Of a stretch of DNA of 64,000 nt, positions 9,096-22,267 are shown in pieces (position 1 is the stretch's first letter; each line of letters begins with the position of its first letter). A program made the position numbers and the translations under genes. The stretch is from Pseudorasbora parva (taxonomy: Eukaryota; Chordata; Actinopteri; Cypriniformes; Gobionidae): contig NC_090178.1 in NCBI RefSeq assembly GCF_024679245.1, positions 43,696,072 to 43,760,071 on the forward strand, given 5' to 3'. The notes beneath the pieces are model-generated. The model was given only the letters and a program-made list of their open reading frames with translations, did not search any database and had not been told where the DNA came from.

Positions 9096-10299
9096 AGCCC
9101 TGTTTCCACCAAAATTAACCCGAAAAATTTGTACCAGGAACTTTTTTTACAGGAACTTTTCTCCCCCCCAGACCTGCAACTGTCTGCGTTTCCACCGCGA
9201 TCTAAAGATCCTTGAAGATTAGGCAAATTAGTCCGGTGATGTAGGACTGAGCGCGACTGCTCCTCAGTCACTAAGTCAGTGACGGACAGTAATCATTTTT
9301 GCGCAACACTAGCCACGTTTACAAGCACACTTTTTTTTTTATTCCGATTGAAAGATTTAGTGGACTGTTTACATGAGACGTTATCTAAACCGATCTGGTG
9401 TTTACATGTGATGACTTTCAATCGCAATCATTTTGTCACATAAGCAGTTTGTCTGCCGTATCAAAAATGTCAACGCTGTTTTCTCCAGCAGCTGAATGTG
9501 TTAACTGAGGCCATAGCAACTCTTAACGGCCACCAGGACTAATACAGTATTATATAATAAGCTATTTATTTGTTGTAAAGTATAATAATCATCTGAGAAT
9601 TTTTTTTATTCTTCTGTCAGGCGCAGTTAAAGTAAAAACTGCCTGGGGCAATATACGCTGTGTCATTATTCCAACATTATCTTCATAACTTACGAAATAA
9701 AAAGTTTACCCATCAGAAAAATGAACTTTCCTCTCTTGTCAACATGAGCGCGGCACGCGCTGTCACGTAAGGATGCACACAAAAAGTAATCGGTCAGGTC
9801 GTTTACATGGTGAAAAATAGACTGTGAAAAATTATTAATGAGTATGGAAGAGATTCAAGCTGTGCTGCTTTTGCTGGTTATGTATAACGTTAGGTTTACT
9901 AAAGAGGTAATTAACAATGACAGAAAAGAGCACTAGCATATTCAGAAAGCTTGTAAAACTAGATTTTAAATGACAATGTATATTATTATCAGCTATTATG
10001 GACATTGAACGTGAGATGGCTGAGACGAACGCGTGCCATCATTTACTGAACGCAGAACGAACCTCGCAAAAGACTTTTAAAAATACCGGTTGAAAAAAGA
10101 TGCTAAACCAATCAGCATGTTCAGCGCCCAAGTCCCGCCCTCGAAAGTTCTTGAACTTTGAAAAAGTACTACCTCACGAGCAGGGCCGTTTGGAGGGGGA
10201 AATATTTACCCGGAACTTCATTTAGACCCTGGTTCCTGCGGTCAAAACACCCCAAAGTTCCTGGTTCCTGGGTAAAGTTCCTGCGGTGGAAACGCGGCT
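9096..10299. mobile_element. Non-autonomous DNA transposon with 'GTTTCCACC' termini
   Basis: The 15-bp terminal inverted repeats are agccctgtttccacc at 9096 and ggtggaaacgcggct ending at 10299, a 13 of 15 match after complementing. Both ends are followed inward by 'aagttcctgg'-like subterminal repeats. TAT on each side (9093-9095 and 10300-10302) is a possible 3-bp target duplication. No transposase is present. A three-base duplication would suit a PIF/Harbinger-type element, but that is inference. Confidence 0.65.
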
Positions 10300-11262
10300 T
10301 ATGTAACTTTTGGCTCTCTAACTACAAGTTACTTGTGGAGGAACAGTGTTTTGGTCATCGCATGAGTTGTGCAGACAGATATCTGAAAAATATGTCTTAA
10401 GAGCAGGTAAGTAGCATAAATGCCGTTGTTATTTTGATTTGGTGAAATCATTGGTTTAAAAGTTACATTTTGGCATTGCTGACTTTAGACATGATTGCTA
10501 TTAATATCAGACATTGGTGGAAACTGTAATTTGACAGGGCTATTTATAGGCCATTAGACATTGGGTTTCATTCTCATTCATTTCATATTTTTGCATAAAA
10601 TCTGCGTACAAATGTTTTCATCAATCTTCTGTTCCAAAATTAATTCTAAAAAAAAAAGAAGAAGAAAGGAAAACATTGTTTGTAAGACCATTTTATGTAC
10701 TTGGTTATTATTACAATTTTGTTCACTTTAAAACAAAAAAAAGAATGCAATGACATTTTGACCTTTGTGCTGGACATTCAAGGCAGAATAAACTGGACAG
10801 TTTTGTTTGTGTAGGTAATACAGAGCTTTAGTGAGTGCAGATAAGAGTGTGTGTTAATTGGCACAGGTGACCTGGGTCAGTCCAGGTCATCGTGGGTCAC
10901 TGCATGATAGTGACGGGTGCTGAGGGAACTGGCTCCAGACACCAGACAGACTCAGTGTTTCTAGATCACTGGAGCAGAAGACTTAGTATCGGCCCGCATT
11001 CTAGCAGGGTGGATTAACTTGTATAATGTGTGAATTGACATTGCTAATACGTGACAGGAAATACTGTAATGACGAATCTGATGCTCTGGACATAGAATTC
11101 AAATTGATCGAGCATTTTACTTCTTCCCCTACTTTGAATGTAAGGTGTGAGTAACTGAGTGAGTTTATGTTCATTTAAAAGGTTGAAAGGGGGAGGGAGG
11201 AAGGATTTTATTTGAGACGACCTGTCTTTTTTTTTAAAAAAAAAAATATTCAATGAATGTAC
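10300..11262. other. Non-coding, nothing clear
   Basis: This is AT-rich sequence with A-runs near 10650 and 10730 and no exon-like open frame. No repeat termini were recognised. Confidence 0.35.
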
Positions 11263-11668
11263 AGTTATGTATGGAAGCTTGTTTCCACCACTGAATAAAA
11301 AATAAAATAGGTAATTGTGACTTTTTACCTCACAATTACGACTTTTTTTCTCACAATATCAAGTTATAAAGTCAAAATTACGAGATATAAACTTGAAATT
11401 GTGTTATAAAGCCAGAATTTCAAGACATAAACTCGCAATTACATGTTAGAAAACCCAAACTGTGAGATAAACTCGAGAAAAAAGATAGAATTGCAAGTTT
11501 ATATCTTATAACTTAGATTTTTCTCACAATTCTTAACACACCATTGTTTAACACGAGTTTATATCACACAATTCAGAGAAAAAAAGTCAGAATTGTGAGA
11601 TAAAAGGTCGCAATTATCTTTTTTATTTTTATTCATTGTCAGAAACAAGCTTTCATAGTTATATTTTG
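11263..11668. mobile_element. MITE with 'GAAGCTTGTTTC' ends and 'tcacaatt' internal repeats
   Basis: The left end tatggaagcttgtttcca, followed by 'tgaataaaaaataaaa', is mirrored at the right by 'tttttatttttattcat' then 'gaaacaagctttcata'. The interior is built of alternating 'tcacaattacgac' and 'gtcagaattgtgag' units on both strands, so much of the element is self-complementary. A related element occurs near 32.69 kb. Confidence 0.6.
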
Positions 11669-11731
11669 TCTTTTTAAATACCAGTAAAAAATATTGGGAG
11701 TAAAATTTGATTGAGCTAAACAATTAAGACT

Positions 11732-12600
11732 CTAATATTAACTAACAAGAAACTCTGATTAAGAAATGTGTAATTAATAGCGCTGTTAGCTAATCAGTTT
11801 TCAGACTTCCCAGAGGACTACTATATACAGGTTCATAATGAATGTGAATAATGCATAGTATATAATTGCTCTAAAGTGAAGATCATGGTAATGTCTAGTA
11901 ATGACTTAAATATCACTCTATCCTTATAAAGGAATAACTAATTATTTGGATCAGTGTATGAAAAGCATGCAACTCTCTAGTAATGACTGAAGTCATTGCA
12001 AGCATTTAATGTTTTTGTAAGGTTTTTAGGTCGAAAATCCTTCTGATGGATATGCTAACACTCGATACTATCTAAAACCTTACAAAAACCTCAAAAGCTT
12101 ATAATAACTTCAGTCATTACACAGAGAGTTATCATGCATTTCACGTTAGAATTCTGATCCAAATCATTAGTAATTCCTTTAAAACAATGTAGTAACATTT
12201 GAGTTATTACTAGTAGGTTACCTTGATCCTCACTTAATAAAATTATATATAATTCATTACATTTATATAGCGCTTTTCTAGGCACCCAAAGTGCTTTACA
12301 TAGAAGGGGGAATCTCCTCAACCACCACCAATGTGCAGCATCCACCTGGGCGATGCGACGGCAGCCATATTGCGCCAGAACGCTCACCACACACCAGCTG
12401 ATTGGTGGAGAGGAGACCTAGTGATGAAGCCAATCAGGATATATTGCATTATTCACATTAATTATGAACTGTATATACATGCTATCTTAGTAGCGCTCTA
12501 AGCAATTTTATTTACTGATTAGCTAACAGAACTACCTCATTCAACTGAGTGCTACTACTTACTCATTTGTTAATTAGAGTTTCCTAATATGAGAATGTTA
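11732..12600. mobile_element. Long palindromic MITE interrupted by a SINE3 tail
   Basis: Inverted arms are visible at several points. 'gctgttagctaatcagt' (about 11780) pairs with 'actgattagctaacag' (about 12515). The inner arms near 11930-12025 pair with 12065-12185 (for example aatgactgaagtcatt against cttcagtcattac). No transposase is present. The SINE3 3' fragment at 12245-12435 lies within the right arm, so it arrived later. Confidence 0.5.
12245..12435 (-). mobile_element. SINE3 3' fragment (5'-truncated)
   Basis: In reverse complement this is the 3' third of the element at 30.78-31.32 kb. Shared blocks include 'gatgctgcacattggtggtgg', 'gaggagattccccctt' and 'agcgctatataaatgta'. The 5S-rRNA-like head is absent, as expected from 5' truncation during reverse transcription. 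Confidence 0.75.
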
Positions 12601-12670
12601 ATAATGCGTTACTCATTTGTTAATTAGAGTTTCTTAATATGAGAATGTTAATAATGCGTTACTCATTTGT
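12561..12670 (+). repeat. 50-bp tandem repeat, 2.2 copies
   Basis: The unit starting actcatttgttaattagag and ending ataatgcgtt occurs at 12561-12610 and 12611-12660, with one base change between the copies, then starts again at 12661-12670. It sits at the right end of the palindromic MITE. Confidence 0.85.
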
Positions 12671-13815
12671 TCCTGTGAGGTTATTAATTAATGACGCCCA
12701 TTTCTTCATAAGCATGAGCACATAAAGCCATACAATCTATATGCAGTCAATATGAACAATATCACCATTGACAAGTGCTCTTCTTCAAATTAACTTTAAT
12801 TCTATTAACTCATTCCATCCATCTCATGCCCTTGATGGTCTACACAAAGAGGATGGGAGGGAAAGTAGAAATAGTGATTGGTGTAAGAGCAGTGGCACCA
12901 CAGCCATTTGAATATATAAAGATTTACAAGTATTGTTGCATGGTGTCTAACACCTTTCAATGGAGTTGGAGGTGACACAACACTCTACGCCTCAGTGCTG
13001 TACATTTCAATGCCATCTTTTACATCTAAATGAAGCAATTCCCTGTATGTTCAAAAAGCCAGCAAGTTTTTTCTGGTGATGCTGGTTAAACTTTGTTAAA
13101 GCAGCATACCTCCAAAACAAACCATACAGTATGATGGTGACCAGTGCCAGGTCAATGCCTGAGTGGATGAAAGTAATCTAAAGCTTGTGATAAATGATTT
13201 TCCTTTGCATGTTCCTCAAGGCTTATCTGAACAAACCTCCCACTTAACCTAACTCTGATGTAGTCTTTGATTTAGGACCACCCCGTGTCGCCTCTTGATA
13301 TTGATTTATGAGGCCACAGTCACCGACTGGCCTCCCAGTGAGCTAGATTAACCTCTGTGATGGACAGCTTTGTGTTTCAACAATCCATAAAGCAAGATTA
13401 ATTAAGTCTCACTCAAACTGAAAGATTCAAATTAATGATATGTTAAATAAATAAAGAAAAGCTCCACTTTACCTATTAAACCAATGGGTGTGGGTGCTGT
13501 CAGAGAGCACCCTGACAATACCCTTTCCTAATCTGACCTCAATATGGCAGACAGACGGTGTATACTGGTGTCATACCACGTTCTGCTGGTGGATTAACTC
13601 GTATCCAGAGCAGTGAGAGTGTTGACTCTCTTGGGGTGTACTTATGTGTTTTCACGGATTTCCTAATTATCATAAATGAGCGCTCTCTGTCTAGATGAGT
13701 TTTTGCTGTAATTGTGATTGTGGTCTCTCTAATTAACGAGGACAGCCGTATGGTCACCCACTAGAAAGATAAGAGCGTTTGATGATAATTCATAAATACA
13801 AAATATGTTTAAGTC
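12671..13815. other. Non-coding, nothing clear
   Basis: No exon, RNA gene or repeat with definable ends was seen. The open frames at 12775-12975 and 13539-13757 carry no recognisable motif. Confidence 0.35.
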
Positions 13816-14003
13816 AAATTAATTGGTTGCACTTAATTTTACTGTGCATGCATGTATGCATACTTACAGTGTACTTAAGGCAAATATATGGGTTGAGGTT
13901 AGGTTTTGTACCTAGTTATTACCCATTTGTAATTACTATATTAAGTACATATGTGCACATGGAAAACAGGACTGTAAAATAGAATGCAACCAAATTGTGC
14001 TTA
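13816..14003. mobile_element. Small MITE with 'TTGGTTGCA' ends
   Basis: The left end aattggttgcacttaattttac is mirrored at the right by gtaaaatagaatgcaaccaaatt. The interior 'gggttgaggttaggttttgtac' resembles dispersed fish repeats. It is too short for any gene. Confidence 0.5.
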
Positions 14004-15839
14004 AAGTTTATACTACAAAAATGTAACTGATTAATAAAAAGTGATTTTTTTTATTTATTTAACATAAGTAGAGGGCTTTGGTAATTGCCAATGAATATGT
14101 CACATGAATGCACTGATTATATAAAAAAGATACTTACAGTACAGTAGTGGCAGTCACAAACAGAAGCAAATGAACTAATTACATCCAAATCCTTGCAAGC
14201 TGTTTCTATCCATACCACATTTGTGCCAAAATCCCCTTCAGTGAAATTCAAGAGCCTCAGATAGCATCACAGTTCCCCTGCATCCAAAGCAGCTGGCGGT
14301 TTCAGAGAGAAAGTTTGAATGAGCCCACCATGAGCTGAAAGCGGTGGCGGTTGTGGCGGTTGGGGTCTCGGTGGCGCATACTTACCCCTGTGCATAGGGC
14401 AGGACAAACGGCTAACCCAACAATTCCACAAGTTCCTCCGTCATCATTCAAAGAGGAGAACAAAAAACCTGTCTTCTCTCAGCATCCTTTGAGAGGCCTT
14501 CCTTTCCAGCGGGAGCGACGTATAAACATGCGAACCCTTCACATTCACTTGCTCAAACAGGACCTCACTTACTCACAAATCCCGGTTTAAACACACACAC
14601 TTTATGCAAGATGACCCATGCTTTTCCGTCGCCCACAGCCACAAGCAAACAATGTCCCTCTTTCCCTCCGGCTGCCCCCTCCCGTCAGTGCTATTCTCTC
14701 TCTCTTGCCTTTGTTGTGCACACTCCCATAGAGGAATTCCTTGCTGAGGCAACCGATGGGACATTCAGCTGGTAAGAAAGTTCCTTAAATGCTGTGTTTC
14801 GAGGTCCAGAATGCTACATATGTCCCATCTGGTGATTTTGGTAGAGTTAAGGCAGGTCCGTAAGTCGGCAGCCTGTTGTGTGAACTCTTGTGCCAGACAT
14901 TTAGACAGAGGAGCAGTCCCCTCACCTCCCTCTTTCCCTCCCAGTGCTAGCCCCTCCCCCAGCTCCTCTTTTGGCTCACAAACTCAGCTTCTAATGAAAA
15001 CGAGGTGGATAAAAAAGCTTTCTAAAGACCCCCAGGCTGCTCCCGAACATTCACATGTTAAGTGACAGCTGCCTCCAGCCCCTCGCTCTCGTTTTTCCCT
15101 CCCTCTCCGCAGCAAGTGCAGGGCAGACCGAGGCGGGCTACAAAAGGAGCCAACCATCCCGCACACAAAACCCCCATGACTATTCAATGCCCCCGCCACA
15201 ACTACAAAGACGACTAATTACTGTAAGACATCTCTCATTACTTTTAAGTCACTTTTAGTCATGAAATTGCCAAACAAACAGAGAAGAGCAGAGAAACCAA
15301 TAGAGTGGAGGACTCGTCATGAGAGTTACGTGATGCTGAATCTCCACTTTCTGCTCCATTGCTGCTTAAGAATAGAAGCTCCTATCGCCACTATGTCTAG
15401 GTGTCAGATCTCAAATAATTCGTCTGATTGGTTCCCACGGGGGAAGAGAGGGAGAGTGGGGACAGGTGTGTATAGCAGGTGCAATGAGGAGGACGGGGAG
15501 GGGGAGACTCAGGTGTGTACCAAACACACAATTCTCTTATTCTTTTACCACACAAAAAGACTCAACCCAACACCTGCGCTGTGACTATAGGCCTTATCCT
15601 CAATCTCACAGCTCACACAAAAAAGGCTCAATTGCTCAATGGAACAGGAAACTATCATGTGTGAGAGAAAAGTCCTTGTGATGCCACTGTCAATTTAAAT
15701 ACTGTGCCCTCAAAACATATTTGGACACTTAAACCACACTACACTGCATGATGTCATCACAATAGATACAAAATCCCAAACCCAGTAGCATTTTTATCAA
15801 ATATATTATAACAAGCCCAGCTTCCATTCCATGTTGGTC
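14004..15839. other. Non-coding; GC-rich stretch at 14.9-15.2 kb
   Basis: No exon with splice sites and family resemblance was found. The part around 14900-15240 is pyrimidine- and GC-rich with a 'ctacaaaaggagcc' motif and could be a regulatory region, but nothing specific supports this. Open frames here are short and lack motifs. Confidence 0.3.
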
Positions 15840-15849
15840 TATGTGGTTT

Positions 15850-16330
<481 letters not shown>

Positions 16331-17012
16331 TTCAAAACAATCATTCTGTATGATTTATTAGCTTGTTTGCTCATGGGGAACTCAATTTAGGTTCCCATGA
16401 GTCCCCATGAGTCTGTGTGCATTCAGGTTGAAGTCCCCACCGCGATAGAGAAACATGTACACACTCACACACTTTTGTTTCACTAAATTAGTGATTGGTT
16501 TTATATCAGGTTAATGATATTTTCTGTAGCCTGAACCTTTTCAAAATGATTTGGTAGAGGAACCTGAGGTTCCTCATCTAAAACATTAGGAACCTGAGAA
16601 CTCATCATATATTGACTAAAACTCACCAAAAAACCCAGATGATGAAAAATGTACATCCTGAGGTAACTGTTCCTAAAGCGAAAAAAATTGGTAATTGAAA
16701 TAAAGCTGACATAGAGAAAATATTAGATGACAAACTTACGAAAAAAAAAAAAAAAAAAAAAAAAACTAAATTACATTTCTAATTGGTGCCTTTGCAATAG
16801 GTTTAAGATGAAGTACTGGAATGTGTGGCTGCAATGAGCACACAATGATCAGAAAATAGAAAAGTCTTTAATTCATAAATCCAAAAGGAACACTTATGAG
16901 TATCTTCAGAAACATTACACAATCACAACACGAAACACAAAACTGAGGAAACTAAGGAGTAATGAACTGAACAGAAACAGGTACAGGATAAATTAAGGAA
17001 ACTAAGGGTGTG
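16331..17012. other. Non-coding with a 25-base A run
   Basis: A homopolymer of 25 A occurs at 16741-16765, possibly the tail of an old retrocopy or SINE, but no element body could be tied to it. Nothing else is recognisable. Confidence 0.4.
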
Positions 17013-17365
17013 TCTAAAGGCTGCAACATACTCCGCAAGAAAAAAGAAAAAAGTTCTCGCTCCCAGGGCTGCGAGAACAAAATGAAGTGAGTTTGTTCTC
17101 GCAGCCCTGGTTTGGGAGTTCTCGCAGCTTGTTCTCGACACATCGCCTGAGCAGAACTTTTTTCTTGTGGGTGTCCGCGAACTATTGTGTGATTGGTCAT
17201 ACATTTAATGTGGGCATGGTTAATGCGGAGAAACGCAGATGATCGGCACCTGCTTTTCTCGTGAAGTATGGAATGTACTGCCAGAACGAACTTTGTTCTT
17301 GTTCTTGCCACCTCGAAAAAACAAACAAATTTCTTGGTTCTTGCAGAGTATGTCCAAGCTTCAAT
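17013..17365. mobile_element. MITE with 'catactccgcaagaa' ends
   Basis: The left end ggctgcaacatactccgcaagaaaa is mirrored at the right by ttcttgcagagtatgtcc. The interior holds an inverted pair around 'agggctgcgagaac' and 'gttctcgcagccct'. No transposase is present. Confidence 0.55.
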
Positions 17366-18196
17366 CAGTTTGTGACTCAGTATATCATGTACATGAGTTC
17401 AGGCACTGGTAAGGACCCTTAAGGACGCTGGCTCACTACACATTAGGACACTGATGACTCTATTTCAGGCGGTGTGACAACGTCCTCATTGTACGGCATA
17501 ATTTCTGAATAGGGAGCTGATTGAGACACAACCTCCTTCTCAGAACTCAAAGTGATGCTTCCTCATTTCCTTGCTCCTCCATCCTTCAGCCTGTGACCCG
17601 GAAACCAATCAAAGAAAGCCATCAAAGGTCATCTCAGTTCTCGAATTGCACCATGAGGAGGCGAGGAGTGAGGAAACTTCCAGGGGAGCTATTAGTGAGG
17701 TGACACAGGTGTGTCCTATGTTCTTGTTGAGAAACCTGACACAGGTATAAATTCTCCTACCGCTTCACATCTCGACTGTCACAGTCATTTTAATTTATGC
17801 ATTTCCCTTGCAGTTTAAATACATCTTGCAGTATTAATATTTATCAAGAATTTTGTTAAATAACCAAACCTTAACAACATGCTGATGCCATGAATTGATG
17901 CTTTAGTGATCAAGAATATTTCCGTATCCAAATAAGCTTTCCTTAGAGTCCTCTGTCCTCATTTTCTTTCCTTGCAGCCTTCCCTCGCATCCTAAGGGGG
18001 TGGAGCTGAGTCGCAAGAGAAGGAAATGAGGATGCACAAATTGGAAATGAGAAGCACCCTAATGGGAACACAGGCAGGCTGGCAGCCAGGCAAAGAAACA
18101 GGAAAACCAAAACACCATAATAAAACAGAACATAACACAATATCACAATTTGCAAGGCCTATATAAATAATTCTAAAATAACACTGCTGTATTATA
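17366..18196. other. Non-coding, possibly repeat-derived
   Basis: Blocks such as 'ccttgctcctccatccttcag' (17567) and 'gaggaggcgaggagtgagg' (17653) are partly complementary, which hints at another decayed MITE, but its ends could not be fixed. No coding feature. Confidence 0.3.
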
Positions 18197-19558
18197 GGGT
18201 GCTTTAACATCTGTAGTTCGATTCGCTCGGTCCGAACCAAAGGGAAACAATTATACATTGTTGCATTTTTCAGCTTTTTTGGTTCCGTTTCACCCCACAC
18301 TGATTGCTTTGGTCCGAATCAGTAGCCTGACAAGCCAGACCCAAACTCACCATTGGACACCTCAATCCGAGGTTCAGGATAAACGGTTGTCTTTCAAACT
18401 CCCTCTGCACGCGATAGGATAGCGCTACACCAACCAGAGCAACGAAGATGAAGCAGAGCTTGTTGATAGATTAAACATTCGCCGTATCCGGTCGGCAAAA
18501 CTTCGAACACATCTTCCCTTCTTAAAAATGACTTCAGTGCCGTTCTTTGTTCTTTTCTCAGAGAAAAGCTTAACTCCAAGTCTTCCAGAGTCGCGGTCAA
18601 AGCTGATTCGAAAGACCGCCGTTCGCCAGTTTCTGTGTTTACTACAAGCACGCAAGCGCACTTCGGCCATTATTATGTTAAGCCCCACCCACCGACTCTA
18701 TACACGATGTGATTGGCCTGAGCGGGTTTTGGTTTTTCCAGCTCAGAAGTGTATTGAGAGTTGCTAGATGATACTCGCGGCAGATTAGATTTGCTGCCGC
18801 TAGGGTGCGTCTAGATTTCTAGGCTACCGATCCAGTTGAAACTAACCAAAATGCAGGCACGTGACAACATCCACATCACTCGTTGGCCATTGCGTATTTC
18901 CTAAACTGCTGTTCGATTGGTCAGAATTTAGGTTTGGGAAAATTCCAACAGAAGAGGAAAAGCCAGCAAGCTATAACACTATGGAGAGACGACTGCACGG
19001 GCTGGTTTGGTCCCTGGCCACAATCTACTTCATTGTGTGTATTTACCACAGTATGCAAACAATACCTTTCACAATAATAAAGATAAACAATAATAAAGCG
19101 CGGATGCGACTTGAAAACAATATTCTAATGCACTGCAAACGGCGAGTGCGCATCGGTTGTCACTTCAAGCGGAGGCATGCATTAATTATTCTTAACTCTG
19201 ACATGCTCATCTTCCGAAAATATTGCCAACGATCTATCAGGTAATAATGTCATGCACATAATGTCAGCGCAGCTAACTACGGCAGCTGGTTTAGTCCAAA
19301 AATGATCAGTACTTTTGCAGTTGGTTCTGTTTGAGGTCGGATCACATTCTCACCACAAACGAACCGCTCCAGAGTTTGTTTGAAAGCGTACCGAGACCAG
19401 CTCTTCAAGGAGGTTTCGGTACGCTTGTTTGGTCCGCTTTTGGTGCGCACCCGAGTGCGAATGCTGCTTTCAGACCTGACCAAACGAACCGCTCCTAAGA
19501 GGGAAACCAAATCTTGTACGATTCAAACTAACTAAATAAGGCAGGTTTGAAAGCACCC
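18197..19558. mobile_element. Non-autonomous DNA transposon with 'GGGTGCTTT' ends
   Basis: The terminal inverted repeats are gggtgctttaacatctg at 18197 and caggtttgaaagcaccc ending at 19558. Subterminal 'cgctcggtccgaacc' and 'accaaacgaaccgctcc' motifs point inward from the two sides. ATA borders both ends and may be the target duplication. A second element occupies 18322-18827. No transposase of its own is visible. Confidence 0.65.
18322..18827. mobile_element. hAT-like element carrying a RecQ-helicase-like fragment
   Basis: The ends are gtagcctgacaagccagac and, complemented, gtagcctagaaatctagac. The flanks ccgaatca and ccgatcca look like a decayed 8-bp duplication, which fits hAT. On the minus strand the interior reads LRKEQRTALKSFLRREDVF then EVLPTGYGECLIYQ. 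This is a helicase Q-motif/Walker A region of RecQ type, with the Walker A lysine-serine changed to glutamate-cysteine. It looks like a captured, inactive gene piece. Confidence 0.6.
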
Positions 19559-20340
19559 ATAAAAGTATCTAGAACAAAACCAGACTAATTGTTCTATAAA
19601 GTTATTTTAAAAAGGAAAGAGGCATGTTGCTAATATCCTGACGCTGAGTTACAATGGTTTCTTCACCATTGATAATAATCTGGATAATGCTAGACAGTGA
19701 ACGGACTTGGTCTGCAAGTATCAGGTGTTATAGCACTGAGGGTTCCTCCTGTAGGTGTAAATGGGTTATTGTCTTGCTCCATTTCCTGACCCCAGGCAGT
19801 GTAAATGATCACAGAATACAGTGAGTGTAAGAATGTGAGTCTTTGAGAGTCTTGACCTTGCTGGGGCGACGGTACGGTGTGGGTCATCAGAGCGGACACC
19901 ACCCACGTTAGCAGGAGAACCACGCCCACCAGACTGAAGCGGGAGGCACAGAACAGGGAAGTGGAAAGGGGAAGAGTGGAAAATAAAGAGGAAAGCTCGC
20001 AGAAGAGCGGCAGAGTGCACACATCCACTTTATGATGATGAATGCGTCCCTGTAATTCAGAAGGGACCTGCAGAAGAGGGGATGACACAGCCACTACACT
20101 AACCACAGCACTTAAATTATTAACCCCAGCCCATCCCCCTATTGAGACAGCCAGCAAAATAAAACAGACAAAAGGAGGAGACGAGGAAAAAAGAAGAGCA
20201 ACAATGCCTGCCACCCTGACTGTCCTGGGAAAGGGAATTCAGTGGTGTGATCCCACGAGGTCAAGATGTTTAACCTGACCAGGCTCTTAAACAGAGACAG
20301 GACATCAATGTCTGTCCTGAGTTATGGTCCTTAAAAAGGC
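19559..20340. other. Non-coding; open minus frame without family resemblance
   Basis: A 174-codon minus-strand frame (19690-20214) has a hydrophobic start but no recognisable domain, no splice context and frequent competing frames, so it is not called as a gene. No repeat ends were seen. Confidence 0.3.
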
Positions 20341-20574
20341 CATTCTGAAATGCTTTTTGTGGTGGATGTGAATTCACATGGCAAGAATATTAATTCTAGA
20401 TAAGATTTAGGTAGGAAATTGTTGGGTAGCAAGGGACTCTTCCTGCAATCCTGGCCTGAAATCTTTCTATGCTGCTTTTCCATCAATACACAAGCTATTT
20501 TATGTTCTGAACAAAACATTAGACATGCATGACATCACAATATTTATGATTATAAGATTTCTTTATGAAATAGT

Positions 20575-20800
20575 TATTTTGATCTTTCTATGCATCAAAG
20601 AATCCTGAAAAATCATGGTTTGCTGAAAATGTCAACATTGATAATAATCATATATGTGTCTTGAGCATCAAATCATCGTATCAGAATGATTTCTGAAGGA
20701 TCATGTGACACTGAAGACTGGAGTAATGATGCTGAATATTCAGCTTTGATCACAGGAATAAATTACATTTTAAAATATATTTAAATATATTTAATAATAA
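20575..20800 (+). repeat. Dispersed fish repeat ('gaaggatcatgtgacactgaag')
   Basis: The segment containing gaaggatcatgtgacactga, 'gatgctgaatattcagctttg' and 'cacaggaataaattac' is, from memory, a very common interspersed sequence in cyprinid genomes. Its exact ends and class could not be set from one copy. Confidence 0.5.
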
Positions 20801-22267
20801 TAAAATAATAATAATAATTAAAATATTTTTTTATTTGTATATTGCATGTTTATTCGAATCACCACCTAAATCAGGGTTTAATAGGATATTCTATTAAAAT
20901 GGCTCTTTAAATTGTAGTTTTATGATATATCCAACCTGCGGGGAAATAAATGATGTTACAAGGTGGCGATTTCGTATGAATTTATATGATGTGAATCAAG
21001 CAAAAACATACAATTATTAGAATAAAGTAAGCATTAAGGTCCACCCGTATCGTACTAAATAGTTACAACTAGCCAATATTGTGTTAATATATCCATTGCT
21101 GATCTAAGTGAACAGATCATTCCAATGTAGTAATTATGAGAAAGAATCAAAGCGAGAGTGACGTCAGTGTCATGTCCACACTTGGCAGTGCTGTACTGCC
21201 ATTATATACCAATCTGACAGAGACACCTGATCCTGGCTCCCTGATCACTCAAAGGGAAAATCAAATTGTCCTCTCATTGACCATATCATTTACCCAGTGT
21301 GTGGATCAACATTGGTCAGGCAGTTGACTCTATTTAAGTTATTCACTTGGCAATGTCAGTCTTACAATCTAAAAACGAATGCATGCAGTTCACATGCTAT
21401 GTTGCATATAGCCTATTGTGCACAATGGACTATAAAGACTATATAAAAAGCTCTGAAATCTGTAATAATTCACCTAAGATCTATTGTCTGCTTGGCAGAC
21501 TGCTGCACATGTGAAATGAATGAGGCTTGTAGAGTAGCAGATGAATCAGCGTAATGCCAAATGGGTTGCAGATGTGGCCAAATCTGATCACAGGTCCCCT
21601 GTGTGTAAATACCCAGAGAGCCCTAAAGTGGATTAATCCTACAGACATGTTCTCCTCCCCCACCGTTCCTGCTTCCAAATCAAATAACACACAATGGCTC
21701 CTCCAGTATATAATTAGCACCTCAGTGGACATATCACACCCTGTTGGTGAGGCTGTCCGTGAGCCTGATGATCAGTGTAAAACTACAGAAGGATCTCTTT
21801 GGGCAGAAAAATCAAAGTGTCTTTCCACAAACACAGTAAAGTGTCACTAGAATGGTCACTTCCCAAAACAGACTGATGATGACTGGCTCAGTGTGAAGAG
21901 CTTCCCTGCTGGGATACTGGAAATTAAACCATCGCAGGGGATCAAAAGGGGTGACAAAAGAAGGTGATAGAAAGATCGTTTGATATTTATTTAAAGAAGT
22001 GAGTAAGATTAAAGTAATTTTGGTGACCATATTTTGATTACCTAAAACCTGGACACTCGGCCCGGCAATGAGATACTCAAAGTTTACTCAAAGATGCCTT
22101 ATTAATTGCAATAAATTTAAAGTATGGATAGAAAATTGTTATATTACAAAATACTCTCTATAACCAAAATGTCTATGTCCTGGGAAAACAGGATATTTGG
22201 CCACCCTAAAGGTAATGCTACCCTTTTGACAAGGTAGTAAGCCTCAAGCTACTAACAAAGTCACTAC
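20801..22267. other. Non-coding, nothing clear
   Basis: AT-rich sequence with no exon, RNA gene or terminal repeats. Open frames at 21136, 21481 and 21554 carry no domain signature. Confidence 0.3.

Noticed and set aside
19690..20214. 174-codon minus-strand frame with a hydrophobic N-terminus
   Set aside because: No recognisable domain or splice context, overlapping frames on both strands, and no neighbour that would explain it. It looks like chance.
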